A stretch of 7,170 nt of DNA from an uncultured Clostridia bacterium (GTDB lineage Bacteria > Bacillota > Clostridia > Oscillospirales > CAG-272), in the NCBI GenBank assembly GCA_905235755.1, contig CAJONA010000057.1, positions 1-7,170 on the forward strand. The letters are read 5' to 3'. Shown here piece after piece: positions 1 to 4,204 of this stretch. The translations under genes were made by a program, and so were the position numbers. The notes below the pieces were generated by a model that worked only from the letters and a program-made list of their open reading frames with translations, was not told the DNA's origin and made no database searches. Position 1 is the stretch's first letter, and each line of letters starts with the position of its first letter.

Positions 1-54
1 GCACGCGTTTCACTTCCGGTTTGAACTCGACGGATCTTTGCCAGTTTTCGCCGG

Positions 55-77
55 TAAATTTTGCGGAGCAAAATTTA
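55..77. repeat. 10-bp perfect hairpin
   Basis: TAAATTTTGC (55-64) pairs fully with GCAAAATTTA (68-77) around a GGA loop. No T-tract follows, so it is not an obvious terminator. It is the first of a series of small hairpins in this intergenic region. Confidence 0.6.
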
Positions 78-238
78 GAAACCAAAGGAGCGGTGCGACG
101 ACGTGTAGGGGTTCCCCGACGCGAACTTGAGAGCGTTGGGGGTTCCCGTTTCAGGCGAGGGCAAATAATGTGTGCTTTCGGCTTTATCTGCGGCTTATAT
201 GCCCCGCGGCTTTGGAGCGGTCTGCTTCTTTGGGTATC

Positions 239-260
239 TTTTCTTGCAGAAGCAAGAAAA
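239..260. repeat. 9-bp hairpin with 4-nt loop (first of tandem set)
   Basis: TTTTCTTGC (239-247) pairs with GCAAGAAAA (252-260) around the loop AGAA. Its right arm lies inside the first copy of the 20-bp direct repeat, so repeat and hairpin belong to one element. Confidence 0.6.
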
Positions 261-270
261 GTACATAGAG
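251..270 (+). repeat. 20-bp direct repeat, copy 1
   Basis: The sequence AGCAAGAAAAGTACATAGAG occurs here and again, identically, at 310-329, a spacing of 59 bp. Each copy is followed within a few bases by a small hairpin of different sequence. No protein-coding explanation was found. Confidence 0.85.
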
Positions 271-277
271 AAAAGCA

Positions 278-299
278 TTTTCACGCTGACGCGTGAAAA
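278..299. repeat. 9-bp hairpin with 4-nt loop, after repeat copy 1
   Basis: TTTTCACGC (278-286) pairs with GCGTGAAAA (291-299) around TGAC. It follows repeat copy 1 by seven bases. Its design (9-bp stem, 4-nt loop) matches the hairpin at 239-260. Confidence 0.6.
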
Positions 300-309
300 A
301 CAGCGAAGC

Positions 310-329
310 AGCAAGAAAAGTACATAGAG
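310..329 (+). repeat. 20-bp direct repeat, copy 2
   Basis: This is identical to the copy at 251-270. It is followed by a GC-rich hairpin (332-347), where copy 1 is followed by an A/T-flanked one. The unit therefore looks like a fixed 20-bp block plus a variable but self-complementary block. Confidence 0.85.
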
Positions 330-331
330 CC

Positions 332-347
332 TCGCGCTGCCGCGCGA
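332..347. repeat. 6-bp GC hairpin after repeat copy 2
   Basis: TCGCGC (332-337) pairs with GCGCGA (342-347) around TGCC. It occupies the place corresponding to the 278-299 hairpin of copy 1 and has a similar loop (TGCC against TGAC) but a different stem. Confidence 0.5.
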
Positions 348-375
348 ACAATGCACGCGCCGCCGAAAGGTTCTC

Positions 376-400
376 TTTTTCTTTCGCGCCTAAAGAAAAA
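376..400. repeat. 9-bp A/T hairpin at right end of repeat region
   Basis: TTTTTCTTT (376-384) pairs with AAAGAAAAA (392-400) around CGCGCCT. It is weak thermodynamically but perfect. It ends the repeat-rich stretch just before the mnmM terminator. Confidence 0.45.
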
Positions 401-416
401 TCACATAACAATATGC

Positions 417-448
417 AAATAACGCGTGATGCGACTCACGCGTTATTT
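417..448 (-). terminator. Rho-independent terminator of mnmM
   Basis: AAATAACGCGTGA (417-429) pairs perfectly over 13 bp with TCACGCGTTATTT (436-448) around a 6-base loop. Read on the minus strand, the stem overlaps the TAA stop of mnmM (443-445) and leads into a moderately T-rich tail. The U-tract is imperfect, so efficiency is uncertain. The stem could also stop plus-strand transcripts, where it is followed by TTTTCTTT. Confidence 0.7.
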
Positions 449-991
449 TCTTTCGATAAGGAAAAAGAACGGCGACGACGGCGAATTTATTATCTTGAAT
501 TTCGAGCAGCATATCTGCCTGCGGTCGTATTCCGACAGCATTTGCTCGATGAGCTCGCCCTCTCGCGCGCCCTCGGCGTGTCCGGGATATACGGCGACGA
601 GAAGCCCTCCGTCCTTGTCGAGCAGGTCAATGCCGTCGTGTATTGCTTTAAGCGACGTATCGGCGAGCGTCGTTATGCTTTTGTCGCCGCCGGGAAGAAA
701 TCCGAGATTGAAAAGTCCGGCGCATATCGGCCCTGCGACGTGCTTTTTCACATTTGAGTGCGAGTCGAGTATGAGCGAGCAGTTGCTCACGTTTTCGGCT
801 TCGAGAAGCGACGCCGTGCTTTCCAGCGCCTGTTCCTGAATATCAAAGGCGTAAACGTGGCCGCCCTGTCCTACGGCGCGGGAAAGCCACAGCGTGTCGT
901 GGCCGTTTCCCATCGTGAAATCGACGGCGGTGCCGCCCTCTTTGACGTGCGGCGATATGAGCGATTTTTCAAGTGCGAGCAGATCTATCAT
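443..991 (-). CDS. mnmM: MnmM-type tRNA U34 methyltransferase (YtqB family, class I SAM-dependent)
   Basis: The 182-residue product belongs to the family long called putative rRNA methylase (YtqB of Bacillus). Members are now known as MnmM and use SAM to methylate the 5-aminomethyl group of wobble uridine 34, making mnm5-type uridine in bacteria without MnmC. Visible motifs are the SAM-binding loop DFTMGNGHDT (24-33), the acidic strand end YAFDIQ (47-52), the family signature FNLGFLPGGDKSI (94-106), YPGHAEG (135-141) and a hydrophobic C-terminus ending FFFLIERK. Length is close to the roughly 190 residues of YtqB; the N-terminus is slightly shorter. The ATG at 991 is preceded by GGAGGGA (minus strand, 997-1003) at good spacing, and no better upstream start exists. 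The gene is cytoplasmic, monocistronic as far as visible, and divergent from the hydrogenase operon. The family call is firm; the exact substrate is inferred from the family. Confidence 0.9.
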   Translation of the reverse strand: MIDLLALEKSLISPHVKEGGTAVDFTMGNGHDTLWLSRAVGQGGHVYAFDIQEQALESTASLLEAENVSNCSLILDSHSNVKKHVAGPICAGLFNLGFLPGGDKSITTLADTSLKAIHDGIDLLDKDGGLLVAVYPGHAEGAREGELIEQMLSEYDRRQICCSKFKIINSPSSPFFFLIERK

Positions 992-996
992 AAATG

Positions 997-1003
997 TCCC
1001 TCC
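997..1003 (-). promoter_or_regulatory. Ribosome binding site of mnmM
   Basis: On the minus strand GGAGGGA lies five bases upstream of the ATG, a near-perfect match to the anti-Shine-Dalgarno sequence. This fixes the start at 991. Confidence 0.85.
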
Positions 1004-1019
1004 GAAATTTTACGATAAA

Positions 1020-1048
1020 ATTATACCACAAAAGATAAACGTTTGCAA
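1020..1048 (-). promoter_or_regulatory. SigA-type promoter of mnmM with extended -10
   Basis: Read on the minus strand, TTGCAA (1043-1048) and TATAAT (1020-1025) are separated by exactly 17 bp, and TGG precedes the -10 box, giving the extended form TGnTATAAT. The mnmM start codon lies 28 bp beyond the -10 box, leaving a short leader with the ribosome binding site. Confidence 0.85.
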
Positions 1049-1094
1049 TATCTTTGTGCAGATATGGAAAATAGGTTTCTTGAAAATTATCAAT

Positions 1095-1127
1095 AAATAC
1101 TTATCGCGAGAGATAAGCTCGGTATTT
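1095..1127. promoter_or_regulatory. Nested inverted repeat, possible operator between the divergent promoters
   Basis: AAATAC (1095-1100) and GTATTT (1122-1127) are complementary. Inside them TTATC (1101-1105) can pair with GATAA (1112-1116), or alternatively CGAG (1107-1110) with CTCG (1118-1121). A second GTATTT follows at 1140-1145, 18 bp after the first. The site lies outside the two predicted transcripts, so a DNA-binding role is likelier than an RNA one. No known regulator consensus was recognised. Confidence 0.3.
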
Positions 1128-1180
1128 CCGTCAAATTCCGTATTTGGGACGCATTTTTTAAATATTTTTTAAAAAAAGTA

Positions 1181-1209
1181 TAGCAATTTTTAAATATATA
1201 TAGTATAAT
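1181..1209 (+). promoter_or_regulatory. Promoter of the hydrogenase operon
   Basis: A consensus TATAAT (1204-1209) lies 17 bp downstream of TAGCAA (1181-1186), a poor -35 match. The upstream DNA from about 1151 is extremely A/T rich with T- and A-runs, resembling an UP element. The predicted start near 1216 gives a leader of about 60 bases. A weak -35 with a perfect -10 would suit a regulated promoter, though no activator site is recognised. Confidence 0.7.
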
Positions 1210-1220
1210 ATATAGGTTCA

Positions 1221-1235
1221 CGGGCGGACCGCCCG
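1221..1235 (+). other. Short GC hairpin in the operon 5' leader
   Basis: CGGGCG (1221-1226) pairs with CGCCCG (1230-1235) around GAC. It sits just after the predicted transcription start and well before the ribosome binding site, so it could protect the 5' end of the mRNA. It is too small to be called a riboswitch. Confidence 0.45.
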
Positions 1236-1258
1236 ACAAAACCATGCAAAAAACACTC

Positions 1259-1264
1259 AGGAGG
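1259..1264 (+). promoter_or_regulatory. Ribosome binding site of hndA
   Basis: AGGAGG is a full Shine-Dalgarno core, 11 bases before the ATG at 1276. The spacing is a little long but matches the spacing used by the next genes in this operon. Confidence 0.8.
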
Positions 1265-1275
1265 ACGTTTTCCCA

Positions 1276-1770
1276 ATGAAAAAGAAATTGACAGCAGTAT
1301 CGTTCAAGGGAACCGAAGAACAAAAGCAAAAGCTTTTGGCAGTTATCGAAGAATACAAGGGCGTAGACGGCAACCTTCTCCCTGTTCTTCAAAAAGCACA
1401 GGAGATATACGGCTATCTGCCGCAAGAAGTTCAAAAAGAAGTTGCGCTGGGACTTGATGTTTCCGAAGCGGAAGTTTTTGGCGTCGCTTCCTTCTACTCT
1501 CAGTTCAAACTCAATCCCGACGGCGACGTCGCTATCGCGGTATGCCTCGGAACGGCTTGCTATGTAAAAGGATCCGGTCAGATCGCAGATAAGATCACCG
1601 AGATCGTCGGCATAGCTCCCGGCGAAATTTCGAGCGACGGCAAATACAGCTTTGAAGCTACGCGCTGCATAGGCGCGTGCGGACTCGCTCCGGTACTCAC
1701 GATAAACGGCGACGTATACGGTCGTCTCACCCCTGCGGACGTTGAGGGCATCATAAAAAAATACCAGTGA
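1276..1770 (+). CDS. hndA: NuoE/HndA-type [2Fe-2S] subunit of NAD(P)-linked [FeFe] hydrogenase
   Basis: The 164-residue protein matches the 24-kDa NuoE family: a small N-terminal helical domain (about 10-75, with NLLPVLQKAQEIYGYLP and EVFGVASFYSQF) followed by a thioredoxin-like [2Fe-2S] fold. The four cluster ligands are visible as C90-x4-C95 and C131-x3-C135 (CLGTAC and CIGAC). In electron-bifurcating hydrogenases this subunit (HndA, HydC or HymA in different species) sits with the NuoF-like flavoprotein in the cytoplasmic complex. The length is normal for the family. The strong AGGAGG and the first position after the promoter make it the leading gene of the operon. It belongs with the hndB- and hndC-like genes more than 3.7 kb downstream; six non-structural genes are inserted between them. 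Complex I NuoE is the alternative, but no membrane Nuo subunits are seen. The family is certain; the Hnd assignment rests on context. Confidence 0.93.
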   Translation: MKKKLTAVSFKGTEEQKQKLLAVIEEYKGVDGNLLPVLQKAQEIYGYLPQEVQKEVALGLDVSEAEVFGVASFYSQFKLNPDGDVAIAVCLGTACYVKGSGQIADKITEIVGIAPGEISSDGKYSFEATRCIGACGLAPVLTINGDVYGRLTPADVEGIIKKYQ

Positions 1771-1792
1771 TTTTTGAAAGGCGTACAAAAGT

Positions 1793-2137
1793 ATGAAGAT
1801 TTCAAAAGTTGCCGAGATACTCGACGCAAAGATCCGCTGCTGCGAAGAACTCGCCGAAGATGAAGTCTGCTCCGCGTGCGGCTCGGACATGATGAGCGAC
1901 GTTCTCGCATTTGTAAAAGATCAGGCTGTGCTTTTGACAGGTCTTGTGAATACGCAAGTCGTCAGGACAGCCGAAATGATGGATATGCGCTGCATCGTGT
2001 TCGTGCGCTCAAAACAGCCGAGCGAGGAAATGCTCGCTCTCGCCGAAAAGTGCGGTATCGTCGTTATGACGACGGACAGAAGAATGTACGAGGCGTGCGG
2101 CATACTCTACAAAAGCGGACTCAACAATTACATATAA
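1793..2137 (+). CDS. DRTGG-type small protein, copy 1 (hydrogenase-operon associated)
   Basis: The 114-residue protein resembles the small stand-alone DRTGG-domain proteins often found in Clostridia [FeFe]-hydrogenase operons; their biochemical role is not established. Visible features are a helical N-terminus (MKISKVAEILDAKIRC), a cysteine-rich stretch (C16, C17, C26, C29, with C26-x2-C29 in VCSACGSD), the family-like SDMMSDVLAF (31-40), and an alternating hydrophobic core LLTGLVNTQVV ... CIVFV ... GIVVMTTD ... MYEAC. The last 52 residues of that core align without a gap with the second DRTGG protein encoded at 3878. No signal peptide or membrane segment is seen, so it is cytoplasmic. GAAAGG (1776-1781) precedes the ATG by 11 bases. 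It starts 22 bp after hndA stops, so it is cotranscribed. A signalling or ligand-binding role is likely from context; no catalytic residues are evident. Confidence 0.8.
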   Translation: MKISKVAEILDAKIRCCEELAEDEVCSACGSDMMSDVLAFVKDQAVLLTGLVNTQVVRTAEMMDMRCIVFVRSKQPSEEMLALAEKCGIVVMTTDRRMYEACGILYKSGLNNYI

Positions 2138-2152
2138 AAAGGAATATTGTTT

Positions 2153-2575
2153 ATGAGCGACAAGCTTGAATTCACCTTTGAAGTAAACGGTGATAACTTC
2201 ACCTCCGCAGGAGAAGCATCCGTTGCGACGAAGAAAAATCTGCGTATGCTCGGCTTTTCGCCTGACATAATACGCCGCGTCGCCATAGCGATGTACGAAG
2301 GTGAGATAAACATGGTCATTCACGCCGGCGGCGGAACGGCCAAAGTTACCGTATACGACGACAAGATCGAGATCGTGCTGAGCGATAACGGCCCCGGCAT
2401 TGCGGACGTTTCGCTTGCGATGAAAGAGGGCTTCTCCACCGCGCCCGAAAATATCCGCTCACTCGGATTCGGCGCTGGAATGGGACTTCCCAACATGAAG
2501 AAAAACACCGACACGATGAAAATAGAATCAGTGCTCGGCAAAGGCACGACGATCACCATGACGGTAAACACATAA
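2153..2575 (+). CDS. RsbT/RsbW-like serine kinase or ATP-binding regulator (HATPase_c)
   Basis: The 140-residue protein is a single GHKL/HATPase domain of the anti-sigma-factor serine kinase class. It has the N-box around AIAMYEGEINMVIH with E49 and N53, the G1 box SDNGPGI (77-83), FST (94-96) and a G2 segment FGAGMGLPNM (106-115), ending in GKGTTITM typical of the fold. There is no phosphoacceptor-histidine domain. RsbT/RsbW relatives phosphorylate STAS-domain partners or bind sigma factors, but no such partner is encoded in this window. The ATG at 2153 is preferred because AAGGA (2139-2143) lies nine bases upstream; an in-frame TTG at 2147 is too close. It begins 15 bp after the first DRTGG gene and is followed by the HydS-like gene, suggesting that it relays the state of that protein. 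The family is clear; the target is unknown. Confidence 0.85.
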   Translation: MSDKLEFTFEVNGDNFTSAGEASVATKKNLRMLGFSPDIIRRVAIAMYEGEINMVIHAGGGTAKVTVYDDKIEIVLSDNGPGIADVSLAMKEGFSTAPENIRSLGFGAGMGLPNMKKNTDTMKIESVLGKGTTITMTVNT

Positions 2576-2584
2576 AATCAATTT

Positions 2585-2592
2585 GAAAGGGG
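2585..2592 (+). promoter_or_regulatory. Ribosome binding site deciding the GTG start of the HydS-like gene
   Basis: GAAAGGGG lies one base before an in-frame GTG at 2594 but ten bases before a second in-frame GTG at 2603. The latter spacing matches the other genes of the operon, so 2603 is chosen. The ATG at 2601 is out of frame and stops after ten codons. Confidence 0.65.
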
Positions 2593-2602
2593 CGTGAAAA
2601 AT

Positions 2603-3874
2603 GTGGCCGATTATCAACACTCGGTATCGTTAAACCCCGAAAAATGCTGCGGATGCACTCACTGTCTGAAACATTGTCCGACAGAGGCGATAAGGATACG
2701 CAACAGGCGCGCCGTCATCGACTCGTCGCGCTGTATCGACTGCGGAGAATGTATAAGAGTATGCCCGCACCAAGCAAAAAAAGCTATCTACGACAAGCTG
2801 TCCGATATTCCGGACGACAAATTTAAAATAGCGCTTCCGGCTCCGTCTTTGTTCGGACAGTTCGACAACCTCGACGACATCGATTACGTCCTGCAAGGTC
2901 TGCTCGACTACGGATTCGACTGTGTTTACGAGGTCGCGCGTGCGGCGGAGATAGTCTCCGACTATACGCGCCGCGTAATCAAAGATTTGAAAAAGCCGGT
3001 CATTTCGTCGGCTTGCCCCGTCATAGGGCGGCTGTTGTCGCTTAGATACCCGCTTTTATCCGATCATCTCTTGAACATATTGCCGCCTATGGAAATAGCG
3101 GCGAAAGAAGCGAAAGAGGAAGTGCTCGCGGCACATCCCGAACTCGACGAAAGCAAGATATGCACCGTATTCATATCGCCCTGCCCCGCAAAAGTGAGCT
3201 ATGTCAAAAACCGCGAATGCGGTGAAAAATCGTACGTCGACTACGTCGTATCGATGTCCGATGTGTATTTTGAACTGATAAGCGTGATGAAAGGCGGCTC
3301 GCTCGTGCCTGTGCCGGTGTCGCGCACTGGAATGATAGGACTCAGCTGGGCGAGCACCGGCGGAGAGGCTACAGCGATATTCAATGAGAAATATCTCGCC
3401 GCAGACGGCATCGACAACGTGACGAAAGTTTTGGAGGAGATCGACAACGGCTCGTTCCCCGAGCTTGAATTTGTCGAGCTGAACGCCTGCCCCGGCGGCT
3501 GCGTCGGCGGAGTCATGTCCGTGGCAAATCCGTACATAGCGAAAGCGCGCCTGCAAAACCTCAGACGCTATCTGCCGGTGGCGGAAAATCATGCGGCGGA
3601 CGGCGACGGAATACCTGCCGAACTCGAAGAGAAGGCGACTTTTGAATACTCGCCGCCGAAGATAGGCAAGAACAGGCTCGAAGCGATGAAGATAATGCAG
3701 GAGAGCGAAGAACTCAAAAAGCTTCTCCCCGGCATCGACTGCGGCTCGTGCGGCTCGCCGACATGCGCGGCGTTCGCGCAGGACGTGGCGTGCGGTAACG
3801 CGACGCTTTCGGAATGTATAGTATTCATGCGCGAGGAGCTGCAAAAAATGCACAATACGGACGGGAACAACTGA
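2603..3874 (+). CDS. HydS-like [FeFe]-hydrogenase-domain sensor with ferredoxin and C-terminal Fe-S domain, no output domain
   Basis: This 423-residue cytoplasmic protein starts with a two-cluster ferredoxin domain (C15-x2-C18-x2-C21-x3-C25 and C44-x2-C47-x2-C50-x3-C54). An [FeFe]-hydrogenase large-subunit domain follows, with H-cluster cysteines C138 (SSACPV), C194 (SPCPAK) and C296/C300 (NACPGGC). It ends with a small Fe-S domain, C380-x2-C383-x4-C388-x16-C405. By eye alignment with clostridial CpI, the relay cysteine before the first ligand is alanine (A137), and E279, E282 and S319 correspond to T122, V125 and L157. This fits the sensory (HydS) class rather than a main H2 producer. Known HydS proteins continue into a PAS or kinase module; this one stops after the Fe-S domain. 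Neighbouring ATPase and DRTGG genes may supply the output. The domain calls are firm and the sensing role is inferred. It uses a GTG start, with an alternative in-frame GTG at 2594. Confidence 0.88.
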   Translation: MADYQHSVSLNPEKCCGCTHCLKHCPTEAIRIRNRRAVIDSSRCIDCGECIRVCPHQAKKAIYDKLSDIPDDKFKIALPAPSLFGQFDNLDDIDYVLQGLLDYGFDCVYEVARAAEIVSDYTRRVIKDLKKPVISSACPVIGRLLSLRYPLLSDHLLNILPPMEIAAKEAKEEVLAAHPELDESKICTVFISPCPAKVSYVKNRECGEKSYVDYVVSMSDVYFELISVMKGGSLVPVPVSRTGMIGLSWASTGGEATAIFNEKYLAADGIDNVTKVLEEIDNGSFPELEFVELNACPGGCVGGVMSVANPYIAKARLQNLRRYLPVAENHAADGDGIPAELEEKATFEYSPPKIGKNRLEAMKIMQESEELKKLLPGIDCGSCGSPTCAAFAQDVACGNATLSECIVFMREELQKMHNTDGNN

Positions 3875-3877
3875 AAA

Positions 3878-4204
3878 ATGAACGTAAAAGAACTCACCGA
3901 TAAACTCGGACTCGAAGCACTGGCATTGCCGTGTCCCGACAAGGAGATCGACGGCGCGTATGCGGGCGACCTGCTCAGTTGGGTAATGGGGCGCGCGACG
4001 GAAAACTGCGTCTGGGCGACGATCATGACGAATATGAACGTCGTCGCCGTGGCGTCTCTTGTCGGCGCCGCGTGCGTCGTCATATGCGAGGGCAGCGAGA
4101 TCGGCGACGACGTGATCGCCACCGCGCAGAGTAAAGACGTAAACGTTTTGCGCTCGCCGCTCCCGATGTACGAGATGTGCGTCGAGATATCGAGATCGAT
4201 ATGA
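3878..4204 (+). CDS. DRTGG-type small protein, copy 2
   Basis: The 108-residue protein is a second DRTGG-family member. It has a short N-terminal helix (NVKELTDKLGLEAL), a degenerate DRTGG-like segment DKEIDGAYAGDLLSWVMG (21-38), then the hydrophobic core ATIMTNMNVVAVASL, ACVVICEG and the C-terminal MYEMC (98-101 is YEMC). Residues 50-101 align gap-free with residues 51-102 of the first DRTGG protein, with 13 identities by eye, including the closing MYE-x-C. This copy is closer to the usual family form and lacks the CxxC of copy 1. Only three bases separate it from the HydS-like stop codon and no good Shine-Dalgarno is present, so translation is probably coupled. Its stop overlaps the PHP start (ATGA). 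No function is established for the family; a partner role with the HydS-like protein is inferred from the coupling. Confidence 0.82.
   Translation: MNVKELTDKLGLEALALPCPDKEIDGAYAGDLLSWVMGRATENCVWATIMTNMNVVAVASLVGAACVVICEGSEIGDDVIATAQSKDVNVLRSPLPMYEMCVEISRSI

Larger units (their letters stand above)
1..416. other. Gene-free mosaic intergenic region with hairpins and direct repeats
   Basis: No open frame here has a ribosome binding site, recognisable domain or protein-like composition. What is visible is structure: a 10-bp hairpin at 55-77, a GGGGTTCCCC palindrome at 108-117 with a shorter GGGTTCCC copy at 140-147, a 20-bp direct repeat at 251-270 and 310-329, and four further short hairpins between 239 and 400. 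Both strands can be read through for some distance, but the peptides are low-complexity and mirror the DNA repeats. From memory, similar repeat-derived open frames are common in gut Clostridia genomes, so this is probably an interspersed intergenic element; I could not check copy number. The gene to the left of the window is not visible. Confidence 0.6.

Noticed and set aside
21..296. Plus-strand open frame of 91 codons in the left intergenic region
   Set aside because: It has no ribosome binding site or domain. Its peptide runs through DNA hairpins and the 20-bp repeat and looks like read-through of a non-coding element.
239..347. CRISPR array
   Set aside because: There are only two 20-bp repeats, the intervening sequence is itself palindromic, and no cas genes are present.
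184..411. Minus-strand open frame of 75 codons, partly hydrophobic
   Set aside because: It is antisense to the same repeats. Recurring FL/TRQRE-like peptides reflect the DNA repeat; no start signal was found.
293..1018. Plus-strand open frames opposite mnmM (293-757, 426-839, 758-1018)
   Set aside because: They lie antisense to a gene with clear methyltransferase motifs, promoter and ribosome binding site; their proteins have no recognisable features.
1049..1275. Rex (NADH-responsive) operator upstream of the hydrogenase operon
   Set aside because: I looked for TTGT-N-ACAA-type palindromes and found none near either promoter; the inverted repeat at 1095-1127 does not match.
2601..2633. ATG at 2601 as the start of the HydS-like gene
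   Set aside because: It is out of frame with the Fe-S protein and stops after ten codons; GTG at 2603 is in frame and well spaced from GAAAGGGG.
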